Assembly: GCF_044762745.1 (NCBI RefSeq)
Contig: NZ_JBIWEX010000024.1
Location: 1-64,000 of the forward strand
DNA length: 64,000 nt
Direction: 5' to 3'
Source of the DNA: Psychrobacillus sp044762745
Lineage (GTDB): Bacteria > Bacillota > Bacilli > Bacillales_A > Planococcaceae
Shown here piece by piece: positions 15,428 through 24,352 of the stretch. Numbering within the stretch: position 1 is the stretch's first letter; every line of letters starts with the position of its first letter. Position numbers and translations under genes: made by a program. Below the pieces are notes generated by a model, which did not search any database, had not been told where the DNA came from, and worked only from the letters and a program-made list of their open reading frames with translations.

Positions 15428-16414
15428 CTGAAAAAATCCAACATTAATTTCTTTGAAAGAAAATTTCCAAGTGCAAATATGATCCTTATTAAGGATCAGC
15501 TCCCGATTCTTATTGATACTGGTTTTGGAAGTGATGTTGATAATACAGAGCAATTAATGAAAGAAGCAGGCGTTTCGCCACAAGAATTACACCTTATTGT
15601 GAACACGCACTATCATAGTGACCATGTTGGAGGCAATTTTCATCTTCAAAAAAACTATGGTGTTAAGATTGCTGCTCATAAATGGGAAGCGGATTTAATT
15701 AATTGTTGTGACACTGAAGCCTGTAGTGCTGAATGGTTAGATCAACCTGTAGAACCTTATCGAGTCGATATAAAGCTGACAGATAGCGAAGAAATTGATA
15801 CAGGAAGCAGAATCTTGAAAGTCCTACACACACCGGGACATACGTTAGGGCATATTTCTTTATATGAACCTGAAGAAGGGATATTGATTTGTGGGGATCT
15901 CTTTCATAAAAATGACATCGGTTGGTTAAATATTTTTCGAGAGGGTGTTAACTCTATCCAACGATCTTTAGAAAGTTTGGAACGATTGTCCAATCTGCGG
16001 ATCAAGCATGCTTATTCCGGCCATGGCCCTCAAATGGAGAATCCTCAAGCTGCCATTGATGCGGCAAGGACACGGTTTGAAAAGTGGCTAAAATCGCCAG
16101 AAAAAGTTTCATGGCATGCCTGCAAAAGGATTTTTTCATTCACATTAATCATAAAAAACGGATTGGCAAAAGAAGATATCGATGACTACCTGTTGCAGTG
16201 CGGCTGGTTTCAGGATTTTGCACGCTACTCTTTACAGATTCAACCGGAAGAATTTATTCAAATCCTGCTCGATGAAATGATTCGTTCCGGAGCAGCAAGC
16301 TGGCATGATCATACATTAATGGCTAACACTCCATACCAAGCCCCTCAAACGAAATGGACGATCAATAACATAAAACCGAAAGATTGGAAACGTAAGGATT
16401 TCTCCCATAGCTAA
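15428..16414 (+). CDS. Metallo-beta-lactamase-fold hydrolase with likely CTG start
   Basis: About 328 residues. Zinc-site motifs are in order: NTHYHSDHVGG, HTPGHTLGH, ICGDLF and AYSGHGP. The C-terminal part carries a helical extension. The first ATG in frame is at 15479 but has no ribosome site. Upstream, AAGGAGGA at about 15412-15420 points to CTG at 15428, which adds KKSNINFFERKFPSAN, a segment matching the usual start of such proteins. It is followed 44 bp later by a hot-dog dehydratase-like gene, probably in one TetR-controlled operon for acyl-CoA or thioester chemistry (inference). Confidence 0.8.
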   Translation: MKKSNINFFERKFPSANMILIKDQLPILIDTGFGSDVDNTEQLMKEAGVSPQELHLIVNTHYHSDHVGGNFHLQKNYGVKIAAHKWEADLINCCDTEACSAEWLDQPVEPYRVDIKLTDSEEIDTGSRILKVLHTPGHTLGHISLYEPEEGILICGDLFHKNDIGWLNIFREGVNSIQRSLESLERLSNLRIKHAYSGHGPQMENPQAAIDAARTRFEKWLKSPEKVSWHACKRIFSFTLIIKNGLAKEDIDDYLLQCGWFQDFARYSLQIQPEEFIQILLDEMIRSGAASWHDHTLMANTPYQAPQTKWTINNIKPKDWKRKDFSHS

Positions 16415-16458
16415 AAAATGTGAGGCTTATGATTAAAGGAAATAAAGGAGGAATAACA

Positions 16459-16842
16459 TTGTCTTTAAAAGTAGGCGATATTATTGTATTTGAACGGACT
16501 TTTACAGTAGAAGATGTGGAATTGTTTACGAAGGTTTCAAGAGACGAAGGGATTCATCATTTAACCCCAGATGAACAGGGTAGACTTGTAGTTCAAGGAT
16601 TACTGACGGCAACTCTGCCAACAAAAGTGGGTGGAGATAATAATGTATTGGCCCGTACGATGAATTTTGAGTTCTTAAGACCTGTGTTTACGGAAGATAC
16701 TATAATTTGTGAAGTTAAAATTGGAAAATATGAAAGACTAGAAAACAAAAATAATAGAACAGCTATTACTGCATCTTTTTTATGTAAAAATCAGGCTGAA
16801 AAAGAAGTGCTAAAAGGCGATTTCTCAGGTGTAATACTTTAA
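16459..16842 (+). CDS. MaoC-like hot-dog-fold protein
   Basis: 127 residues from a TTG start that lies 8 bases after AAAGGAGG; the ATG at 16420 has no ribosome site. VGDIIVFERTFTVEDVELFTKVSRDEGIHH (the MaoC N-terminal pattern) is followed by VVQGLLTATLPTKVGG and the FEFLRPVFTEDTI strand typical of R-specific enoyl-CoA hydratase-like proteins. The usual GD-x-N-P-x-H catalytic pattern is altered (SRDEGIHH), so hydratase activity is uncertain. It is co-transcribed with the metallo-hydrolase. Confidence 0.75.
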   Translation: MSLKVGDIIVFERTFTVEDVELFTKVSRDEGIHHLTPDEQGRLVVQGLLTATLPTKVGGDNNVLARTMNFEFLRPVFTEDTIICEVKIGKYERLENKNNRTAITASFLCKNQAEKEVLKGDFSGVIL

Positions 16843-16867
16843 ATTCTTATGCTTTCTTCCCCCAAAA

Positions 16868-16893
16868 ATCAATTACGCCCCGGCGTAATTGAT
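16868..16893. terminator. Perfect 12-bp palindromic hairpin
   Basis: ATCAATTACGCC-CC-GGCGTAATTGAT between two convergent genes. It can terminate both transcripts. The AATTACGCC/GGCGTAATT core is a recurring intergenic motif in some Bacillales (recollection, not checked). Confidence 0.6.
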
Positions 16894-16964
16894 TAAATTT
16901 GTTCAATTCCTAGTCTTCGATAGTCGCTGATTTCCCTCGCTCCAATTGATAACTTCTGAATCTC

Positions 16965-17318
16965 TTATCTGCTATTTTCCGTATGGATTAGATTAATTCT
17001 TCCCTCGATAAAATCATTTAGAAATGAGCCAGTAACATTGTTCCTTGGGTATTCCCTAACTTGAAATACCTTCCCTGACTCGATTTGGTAATAATAATTG
17101 ATATCACTTTCATCTTCAAACACTACACATACACTCCATACAGGTAACTTGGAAAATATTCCTTCAATTGATTGGATTTCTTGAAAATCATACCCCTTGT
17201 CTTCTATTAAATATGCCTCCACTTGCTTTTCTAAGCTATTTTTCTTCAACTCAATATAACAAAATGGAATAAGAACAATAACTACAAAAAATAGTAATAG
17301 ATATACTCTTTTTTTCAT
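16965..17318 (-). CDS. DUF3139-like membrane-anchored protein
   Basis: 117 residues: an N-terminal membrane helix (about 4-22), then EAYLIEDKGYDFQEIQSIEGIFSKLPVWSVCVVFEDE, which fits the DUF3139 pattern of Bacillota proteins. It is exported and tethered, with no known function. Monocistronic. Confidence 0.7.
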   Translation of the reverse strand: MKKRVYLLLFFVVIVLIPFCYIELKKNSLEKQVEAYLIEDKGYDFQEIQSIEGIFSKLPVWSVCVVFEDESDINYYYQIESGKVFQVREYPRNNVTGSFLNDFIEGRINLIHTENSR

Positions 17319-17448
17319 GGTAGCAATACTTCTCCCTTTCTATTACACATTCTTTTTATAGCAAAAACTCAAAAACTTTCCACTTCATACAGTACCAAAG
17401 TATATGACAAGCATACTATACTTGTATAAAGACTAGGAGGGATTTTCA

Positions 17449-18156
17449 TTGTCTAACGATTATTTAGATTTAATAGCTTATTTTGGAATTGGGGGTGCAC
17501 ATCCAGGAGGATTTGCTCTGACCGAGTCTATATTAGGAGGCGAAAACATTCAGCCAATGGAAGCTGTACTAGATGTAGGTTGTGGGACGGGGCAAACTGC
17601 TGCTTTTTTAGCTAAAAGTTTTCATTGCCAAGTGACTGCGATAGACAATCACCCCATTATGGTTGAAAAAGCGAAGAAACGATTGAAAAATAATAAACCT
17701 CCTATCAATGTGATAGAAGGAAATGCTGAAAATTTAGGTTTAGCAGATGATTCCTTCGACTTAGCTATTGCCGAATCAGTAATCGTCTTTACTAACATTT
17801 CGAAAACATTAAATGAGCTAGCGCGTGTATTAAGAGACACGGGTAGAATGATTATTATAGAAATGACAGCCGAACAAAATCTACCCGAAGCATTGCGAAA
17901 AGAAATACGTCGTTTATACGGAATACGTGAAGTTTTAAATGAAGAAGAGTGGAGATCAAAATTACAGCAAGCTGGGTTCACTAAAATTGAAATTATACCA
18001 ACTCCATCTGCACTTATACTAAGTGAACTGGATGACATCAATCAATCCAAAAATATCCATTCAAAATTCTTCGACCTCTGGGAGGAACATCATCAATTAA
18101 CACTTCAGAACAATCAATTCATTGGCTACCGGGTATTTAAATGTCATTTATGTTAA
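17449..18156 (+). CDS. SAM-dependent methyltransferase (UbiE/Methyltransf_11 type)
   Basis: 235 residues, TTG start 8 bases after CTAGGAGGG. SAM motif I is VLDVGCGTGQTAAFLA (about 41-56), motif II is at VTAIDNHPIMVEKAKKRL, and NLGLADDSFDLAIAESVIVF is at about 102-121. GGAHPGGFALTESIL in front of motif I is the substrate-side helix. The substrate is unknown. Its 3' end overlaps the convergent protease-like gene by 20 bp. Confidence 0.85.
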   Translation: MSNDYLDLIAYFGIGGAHPGGFALTESILGGENIQPMEAVLDVGCGTGQTAAFLAKSFHCQVTAIDNHPIMVEKAKKRLKNNKPPINVIEGNAENLGLADDSFDLAIAESVIVFTNISKTLNELARVLRDTGRMIIIEMTAEQNLPEALRKEIRRLYGIREVLNEEEWRSKLQQAGFTKIEIIPTPSALILSELDDINQSKNIHSKFFDLWEEHHQLTLQNNQFIGYRVFKCHLC

Positions 18157-18991
18157 TAGGGAAGTCGGAACCAGCGATTATTTCTTCAGAAGATTTCTTA
18201 TATAACTCATTATTCGGAAAGGGACCATGCTTCTTTTGAAAACTGTCTACAATTTGAAAGCCTATATGATAACCGATCCATTTCGGCAAGCGACTCCCAG
18301 CTTTACCAAATAAATAAACCTGATGATGTTTAACCCCTGTAATATTTAGCGAGGGGAGAAAATGTTTTCTCCAAACAGCGAGGGCTTCTTCAAATGCATA
18401 AAAACTTATCCAAGGTGCTAACCACTTTTCACCATACAAGTCCTTTACCGCATATTCCCCAAGTCCTTCAATAATTAGAGAATCCTTTAAAGAAATCATA
18501 CTTGGAGCTAGATTCAAATAATCTAGTCGGCACACATGATTATACTCATGTGCAAAGAGAGCCTTTATTTCTTCCGTATGGAGATCGGGAGATAAAAACA
18601 AAAATAATGTCCCTCTATAAGCTATGCCATTTTTTTTAGGAATGTCCTTTCTTGAGTTTCCATTTGCATTTTCTATTGGGAAAATATAGATGGATACTTT
18701 CGGACCATTCCACCGTTTTCTTAATAATTTATATTCCTGTTTCACGATTTGCCACACATTTTGCGCTTCCATTCGTTTGACTGTATCTTTTATGTTCCGC
18801 CATTCCTCCGGTTTAAATAAACCATTCCTTAGAAGTTCATACTGTACTACATCTTGATTTACAGTGGGGAATAATTTCATGAGTGGCTCACATATTATCT
18901 CGGAATGTCTAGAAGTTGCTCCTTTTCCCGATTGCTCTTCGCAAAGTTCAACAAATTTATAAAGCATATTCTGCGTTTGAATTACTGGCAT
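18137..18991 (-). CDS. DUF2268-type putative zinc protease
   Basis: 284 residues. The HExxH zinc motif appears as FAHEYNHVCR (about 155-164) with a downstream Glu in LIIEGLGEYAV that can act as third ligand, as expected for a gluzincin-like DUF2268 domain. There is no signal peptide, so it is probably cytoplasmic. Its targets are unknown. It is convergent with the methyltransferase gene and shares 20 bp with it. Confidence 0.8.
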   Translation of the reverse strand: MPVIQTQNMLYKFVELCEEQSGKGATSRHSEIICEPLMKLFPTVNQDVVQYELLRNGLFKPEEWRNIKDTVKRMEAQNVWQIVKQEYKLLRKRWNGPKVSIYIFPIENANGNSRKDIPKKNGIAYRGTLFLFLSPDLHTEEIKALFAHEYNHVCRLDYLNLAPSMISLKDSLIIEGLGEYAVKDLYGEKWLAPWISFYAFEEALAVWRKHFLPSLNITGVKHHQVYLFGKAGSRLPKWIGYHIGFQIVDSFQKKHGPFPNNELYKKSSEEIIAGSDFPININDI

Positions 18992-19155
18992 GCATCTCTT
19001 CCTTTTTTTCTTTTTTCCTTATCAAATGTTTACACTTCAAATTATTTTAGAAACTTGATATTTTTTGTAATCCATCATTCGTTAGACGTTTGTCTTTCGT
19101 GTAATATTATGAACCGCATATGTTAGTAGGACATACATGGGAGAGGAGGACGAAT

Positions 19156-19404
19156 ATGAGTCGATTTGATTTATATAATCAATGTTGTAGATATCATGGG
19201 CAAAGAGTGAGAATAACTTGTCGTGGTGGTAGAGTTTACACAGGTGAAATTACTAGAGTTAGCAGAAATAAAGTTTGGATTCGACCAGATGCAGGATTTG
19301 GTGGGTATGGTTATGGCTTTTTTGGTGAAGGATTTGGTGCTGGCTTTGGTATTGCACTAGGTGCAATTACCGGAATCGCTTTAGCTTCCGTATTTTTTTG
19401 GTAA
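19156..19404 (+). CDS. Small Gly-rich protein with Sm-like N-terminus
   Basis: 82 residues from the ATG at 19156 (GGAGAGGAGG site); the ATG at 19120 lacks one. Residues about 5-45 (CRYHGQRVRITCRGGRVYTGEITRVSRNKVWI) look like a short beta-barrel of the Sm/SH3 kind. A Gly/Phe-rich segment and a hydrophobic tail (IALGAITGIALASVFFW) follow. Related short proteins occur in spore formers. The role is unknown; nucleic-acid or spore-surface binding is only a guess. Confidence 0.65.
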   Translation: MSRFDLYNQCCRYHGQRVRITCRGGRVYTGEITRVSRNKVWIRPDAGFGGYGYGFFGEGFGAGFGIALGAITGIALASVFFW

Positions 19405-19460
19405 GACATATCCTATCCTATTCAAGTACATTCCATTATGCTTACCTGTAAGATAATAAG

Positions 19461-19494
19461 AAAGGGAATAGGTGATCTTGCCCATTCCCTTTTA
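19461..19494 (+). terminator. Terminator after the small Gly-rich gene
   Basis: AAAGGGAAT, a 16-base loop, ATTCCCTTTT, then TATATT. Nine base pairs, 57 bp past the stop. Confidence 0.75.
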
Positions 19495-19665
19495 TATTAT
19501 GCTAAAGAAAATGATATGATATATACAATGTAGATCTATCAAAAACAGAAACTGTGAACACTTGTTAGTAAGTCCTGTTTAGAAAGTTGAAGATCACGTT
19601 TCCAAGTTAAGTTGACTTCCGATTTCTACCCATTGTTAAAAACATTCCATTCTAACTATTACCCA

Positions 19666-20085
19666 TTACCATTCCTCAAACGTTTTACGATAACCAAAAA
19701 AGCTCCTAAAACTTTGTTTGTCATAATAACTACTAGATGAACTAGTAGTTAAAAGTTCCATCCTCGTTTTTGGAAATTTAGTATGTACGAACTTCAATAA
19801 ATCTGTTCCTATCCCAAGCCCACGATAATTTTTATTAATTACTAATTCGCAAACAAAAAGTGTAATAGTACCATCCGTTATTCCTCTTATGTATCCAATG
19901 ATATGATCATTTGCACATGCTACGTATGCAATATTCGAATTGCTCCAAGCGTTTTTGGTATCTTCCTTTTTTGTAACAAGATTATTCCATTCTTCTTCTA
20001 TATTTAATTGATGAATGCTTGCAAAATCTTCTGCTGCATATGCACGAAAATGAATGGCTTCCTTATCTTCTTTTCTACTATTCAT
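19666..20085 (-). CDS. GNAT-family N-acetyltransferase
   Basis: 139 residues. The core CELVINKNYRGLGIGTDLLKFVHTKFPKTRMELLT holds the acetyl-CoA binding loop (RGLGIG), and SSYYDKQSFRSFFGYRKTFEE is the closing segment. The substrate is not readable. Preceded by AGGGGAAG. It is divergent from the prolyl oligopeptidase gene, sharing the intergenic region with its sigma-54 promoter. Confidence 0.8.
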   Translation of the reverse strand: MNSRKEDKEAIHFRAYAAEDFASIHQLNIEEEWNNLVTKKEDTKNAWSNSNIAYVACANDHIIGYIRGITDGTITLFVCELVINKNYRGLGIGTDLLKFVHTKFPKTRMELLTTSSSSSYYDKQSFRSFFGYRKTFEEW

Positions 20086-20179
20086 GTCTAACTTCCCCTT
20101 CTTTTAAACCTATTTCCCTGTCGATTGATTATATTCTCCAAAACTAGTAGTATCTCCTTTATATTTTTTAAAGAGCTAT

Positions 20180-20195
20180 TGGCATATAACTTGCA
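20180..20195 (+). promoter_or_regulatory. Sigma-54 (-24/-12) promoter of the prolyl oligopeptidase gene
   Basis: TGGCATATAACTTGCA: GG and GC are 11 bp apart, exactly as required for RpoN/SigL promoters. It lies 48 bp before the start codon. One of six such sites in the window. Confidence 0.82.
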
Positions 20196-20242
20196 TATAT
20201 TTACTAATGTAAAAATACAACCTAAAAAGGAGAGCTAATCAG

Positions 20243-22285
20243 ATGCAAATAAAAAAGGAAAAAGAGATTGTTAGTAATAACTATCATGGCACCATTGTGG
20301 AAGACCCTTTCAGATGGCTAGAAGATGATAATAGTATTGAAACACAAAAATGGGGAGACAACCAAAACAAAAAAACACAAGCCTATTTCAGCAAAATACA
20401 AGAAAGAGCGAGCATAAAAGACAAGCTCACTAAGCATTGGAATTATGAAAAGTATTTTATTCCTCAAAAGGAAGGTTCGTATTACTACTTTCAAAAAAAT
20501 GATGGCTTACAAAATCAGCCTGTATTCTATCGCGCACAATCACTTACAGATGTTAAGCCAGAAGTAATAATTGATCCAAATACATTGAATCCAGAAGGCA
20601 CAACTGCACTAACAAACATTTCCTTCAATAAAGAAGGAACGTTGATGGCATACGCAATTTCCGAGAATGGCAGCGACTGGCAAGAAATAAAAATTCGAAA
20701 TATGGAAACAGGTGTTGAATATCCCGAAACAATCACAAGATGTAAATTTAGTAGTCTTGCTTGGATCGAAAATGGTACCGGATTCTATTACAGTCGCTTT
20801 CCTGAACAAGGAACGGTAGAACCCGTAGATGAAAGTAATTATAATCGTCTCTATTATCACGTCGTAAATACATCTCAATCGGAGGATAAATTAATCCATG
20901 AAAGACAGGATGATAAAGAGCTGGCGTTCCGACCAATTATCTCAGATGATTACAAATATGTCTTACTTGAATCATGGAAAGGTACAGAAAATAAGAGTCG
21001 CCTTTATTATCGTGGGGTTGAAAGTGAAGAATCCTTTATTCCTCTAGCAGATGCCGGAGATGCCTACTATTCTTTTATTGGAAATAAAGGATCTACTTTT
21101 TTTGTTTATACAAATAAAGATGCACCGAATGGAAAAATAGTGGCAATGAACATTAACGAGCCAGAAATGAAAAATTGGAAAGAAATTATTCCTGAACAAC
21201 AAGATGTCATGTCATTTATTAAAATAGTAGATGATCAACTAGCCATTACGTATATGCACCATGCCAAAGATCAAATAAAGTTGTATGACCTTGAAGGTGT
21301 GTTTCATAAGGTATTAGATCTACCAGTTATGATTACAGTGACAAATATTAGCACCAATAAGCGAGATAAAGAAATGTTCATTAGTTATACTTCCTATTTA
21401 ACACCGACGACCGTTATACGATATGATTTTCAAACTAACACTTTAGAAACCGTTTTTTCATCGAAAGTGAGTTTAGATAGTGCTCGCTTTGAAACAACAC
21501 AAGTTTTTTATCCATCTACCGATGGAACGAATATCCCGATGTTTATCACTCATAAAAAAGGCATCCAGCTAAATGGGGAGCACCCTGTACTCTTATACGG
21601 ATATGGTGGGTTTAATATTAGCATGACCCCTTCCTACTCTGCTTCAATTGCAATGTTTATCGAGGATGGAGGTATTTACGCTGTAGCGAACATTAGAGGC
21701 GGCGGTGAATACGGTGAAGATTGGCATCAAGCCGGAACGTTTGAAAGAAAGCAACAAGTGTTTGATGATTTTATTGCAGCGACTGAATGGTTAATTAGTA
21801 GTGGTTATACAAATTCTTCTAAAATAGCGATTATGGGAGGTAGTAATGGGGGACTTTTAGTTTCGGCTTGTATGAACCAACGACCTGATTTGTATAATAC
21901 AGTTATTTGCCAAGTGCCTGTGACGGACATGCTTCGATATCAACATTTCACAGTTGGACGTTTTTGGACATCGGAGTTTGGCAATGCAGAAGAGAACGCG
22001 GAACATTTCAAAACAATCTATGCCTATTCTCCGCTCCATAATATTTCGCCAAATCAAAAGTATCCAGCCACATTAATCACTACAGCTGATACAGACGACC
22101 GGGTTGTCCCGCTTCATGCGAAAAAATATGCGGCTACCCTTCAAGAGGCTCAAATTGGTGAAGCTCCTATTCTCTTAAGAATTGAAAAGGATGCGGGTCA
22201 CGGTCTAGGAAAACCAACTTCCAAGATAATCGAAGAACATACGGATATTTATACTTTTATATATAAATTCCTAGAGATGAATTAA
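20243..22285 (+). CDS. Prolyl oligopeptidase (S9A)
   Basis: 680 residues, standard for the family. The N-terminal beta-propeller (about 60-400) begins after DPFRWLEDD; the C-terminal alpha/beta hydrolase holds GGSNGGLL with the nucleophile Ser (about 535), Asp in TADTDDRVVPLHA (about 620) and His in KDAGHGLG (about 652). No signal peptide, so cytoplasmic. It cleaves short peptides after proline. A sigma-54 promoter upstream and the AAAGGAGAG site mark the start. With the Opp importer and Xaa-Pro peptidases it would form an intracellular route for proline-rich peptides (inference from the shared promoter class and proximity). Confidence 0.93.
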   Translation: MQIKKEKEIVSNNYHGTIVEDPFRWLEDDNSIETQKWGDNQNKKTQAYFSKIQERASIKDKLTKHWNYEKYFIPQKEGSYYYFQKNDGLQNQPVFYRAQSLTDVKPEVIIDPNTLNPEGTTALTNISFNKEGTLMAYAISENGSDWQEIKIRNMETGVEYPETITRCKFSSLAWIENGTGFYYSRFPEQGTVEPVDESNYNRLYYHVVNTSQSEDKLIHERQDDKELAFRPIISDDYKYVLLESWKGTENKSRLYYRGVESEESFIPLADAGDAYYSFIGNKGSTFFVYTNKDAPNGKIVAMNINEPEMKNWKEIIPEQQDVMSFIKIVDDQLAITYMHHAKDQIKLYDLEGVFHKVLDLPVMITVTNISTNKRDKEMFISYTSYLTPTTVIRYDFQTNTLETVFSSKVSLDSARFETTQVFYPSTDGTNIPMFITHKKGIQLNGEHPVLLYGYGGFNISMTPSYSASIAMFIEDGGIYAVANIRGGGEYGEDWHQAGTFERKQQVFDDFIAATEWLISSGYTNSSKIAIMGGSNGGLLVSACMNQRPDLYNTVICQVPVTDMLRYQHFTVGRFWTSEFGNAEENAEHFKTIYAYSPLHNISPNQKYPATLITTADTDDRVVPLHAKKYAATLQEAQIGEAPILLRIEKDAGHGLGKPTSKIIEEHTDIYTFIYKFLEMN

Positions 22286-22300
22286 AGTGTATAAAAAAAT

Positions 22301-22345
22301 AAGAAGACTGTCTAAAATGAACAACATTCTAGACAGTCTTCTTTT
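22301..22345. terminator. Bidirectional terminator between convergent operons
   Basis: AAGAAGACTGTCTA and TAGACAGTCTTCTT form a 14-bp stem with A and T tails, between the oligopeptidase gene and the last gene of the peptide transporter operon. Confidence 0.88.
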
Positions 22346-23261
22346 ATTCATTAATTTTTGGATCAAACGCATCACGAAGTCCATCTCCTACAAAGTTAAA
22401 GGACAATACAGTGATCAGAATCATAAATCCTGGAAGAAGCGGGTACCACCATGCACCAAGCATAATTTGTGGGTTTTGCGCACTTTGTAACATATTTCCC
22501 CAGCTAGGAATAGGTGGTTGAATACCAAGTCCAAGGTAACTAAGGGCAGCTTCCCCTAAAATTACTCCTCCCACCCCAAGTGTCGCAGAAACAATAATAG
22601 GTCCCATCGCATTTGGTAGTATATGCGAAAAGATAATTTTAGAATTTTTAATCCCTAATGTTCGTGCAGCTAATACAAATTCGGATGATCGAAGTGCCAA
22701 AAATTCTCCTCGAACTAAGCGCGCCGTCCCAGTCCAACCAAAGATGGCGAAAACAAAGATTAATGTTATTAAACTAGGTTCAAAGATTGTCACAAGTGTT
22801 ATGAGAAGAAATAAGGATGGAAATGAAATAACAGCATCGACAAAACGCATAAGGATTGCATCGAGCTTTCCTCCGTAATAACCTGCCACAGCACCGATCA
22901 TTGTCCCGATAAAAATGGAACCTGCAACAGATGTAAAACCAACAATGAGAGATACTCTCGCCCCATAAAGCAACCTACTTAATACGTCACGACCTAAATT
23001 ATCCGCACCTAAAATATACTTTTCTCCTGGTGGACTTAACTTGTCTAGTAATACTTGTTTACTTGGATCTTGCGGCGCTAACCATGGTGCAAATATAGCA
23101 GATACGATAATGATTATTAACAAAATTGCTCCAATAACAGCTAACTTATTTTTCATAAATTTACGTAACATGACTTTCCAAATGGATTCGTGCACATGGT
23201 CATGTTTTTCTTCTATAAGTAATGGTTCGTTTACCGTTAAATTTCGCCCTGAAAGTGTCAT
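22344..23261 (-). CDS. Peptide ABC transporter permease (OppC/DppC type)
   Basis: 305 residues: an N-terminal OppC_N segment with the first membrane helix (about 38-60), then the BPD_transp_1 domain with the EAA loop VLAARTLGIKNSKIIFSHILPNAMGP (about 198-223). It ends in the typical FNFVGDGLRDAFDPK. Last gene of the five-gene operon, 11 bp after the partner permease gene. Confidence 0.93.
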   Translation of the reverse strand: MTLSGRNLTVNEPLLIEEKHDHVHESIWKVMLRKFMKNKLAVIGAILLIIIIVSAIFAPWLAPQDPSKQVLLDKLSPPGEKYILGADNLGRDVLSRLLYGARVSLIVGFTSVAGSIFIGTMIGAVAGYYGGKLDAILMRFVDAVISFPSLFLLITLVTIFEPSLITLIFVFAIFGWTGTARLVRGEFLALRSSEFVLAARTLGIKNSKIIFSHILPNAMGPIIVSATLGVGGVILGEAALSYLGLGIQPPIPSWGNMLQSAQNPQIMLGAWWYPLLPGFMILITVLSFNFVGDGLRDAFDPKINE

Positions 23262-23272
23262 TTCATCTCCCC

Positions 23273-24223
23273 CTAGTATTCAATTCTTGGATCAAAAATA
23301 GCGTAAAGTATATCTGCAATTAAGTTACCAATTACTACTAACGAAGCTGCAATAACTACTACTGCCATAATCACCGGATAATCTCTCTGAAATGCTGCTT
23401 CTACAAAAAGTAAGCCAATCCCCGGCCAAGCAAAAATACTCTCAATGATGACAGAACCTCCAATAAACGATGGCAACATCAATCCTAGAATTGTTATAAT
23501 CGGTATTAGTCCATTTCGAAGTCCATGTTTAAAAATCACTGTTCCACTTCTGAAACCATTTGCTTTCGCTGTACGGATATAATCTTGTCGAAGCACTTCC
23601 AACATGCTAGACCGAGAATATCTAGTTAGACCCGCCATATCCGCAGTCGCAAGTACAAATGCGGGGAGTATTAAATGGTGAATACGATCCCATATACTAA
23701 AAGGTTCACCAAGAGTGGCTACACCGCCAGTAGGAAACCAGCCCATATGTACAGACAGAAACATAATTAAAACAAGTCCAATCCAAAAATTAGGTGTAGC
23801 AACTCCTAAAAAAGATACGAAAGTAATGGAATAATCTGTTAATGAATTCCGTTTAGTTGCAGAAATGACACCAAGTGGAATAGAAATTAAAAAAGCAATA
23901 ACAGATGATACAATCATTAATATGAGCGTATTTGGTAGCCTTGCTAATATGAGATCACTGACAGGTACACCTTGTCGAATAAGTGATTCTCCAAAGTTCC
24001 CTTGAATCATATTCCCTAGCCATCTGATGTATTGCACAACTACATTATCATTTAATCCATATGCTTCTTTATATGCCGCTAGATTTTCCTGCTTGATCAT
24101 CGGATCCATCATTAAAGCCGTCGGATCTCCAGGTGCCATTTGCATCATGGCAAATGAAATGATCGTTATAAGAAAAAGTAATGGGAAAGCCATTAACGTT
24201 CGTCTTATTATATATGTAGTCAT
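23273..24223 (-). CDS. Peptide ABC transporter permease (OppB/DppB type)
   Basis: 316 residues. Starts MTTYIIRRTLMAFPLLFLITIISF as DppB/OppB proteins do, and has AGLTRYSRSSMLEVLRQDYIRTAKANG (the EAA loop region, about 195-221) and about six helices. It pairs with the downstream OppC-type permease to form the channel. Confidence 0.93.
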   Translation of the reverse strand: MTTYIIRRTLMAFPLLFLITIISFAMMQMAPGDPTALMMDPMIKQENLAAYKEAYGLNDNVVVQYIRWLGNMIQGNFGESLIRQGVPVSDLILARLPNTLILMIVSSVIAFLISIPLGVISATKRNSLTDYSITFVSFLGVATPNFWIGLVLIMFLSVHMGWFPTGGVATLGEPFSIWDRIHHLILPAFVLATADMAGLTRYSRSSMLEVLRQDYIRTAKANGFRSGTVIFKHGLRNGLIPIITILGLMLPSFIGGSVIIESIFAWPGIGLLFVEAAFQRDYPVIMAVVVIAASLVVIGNLIADILYAIFDPRIEY

Positions 24224-24352
24224 TTCTAGCCAACTCCTTTTAGTAATTTATTTAGTAGCTGTTAATGTTCGAAATAGGAGAAATGCGAACATCCCCACTG
24301 AACTACATACTGGAGATGCTCGCCACCTTTGACATTGAATTTTTTTCGCGAA

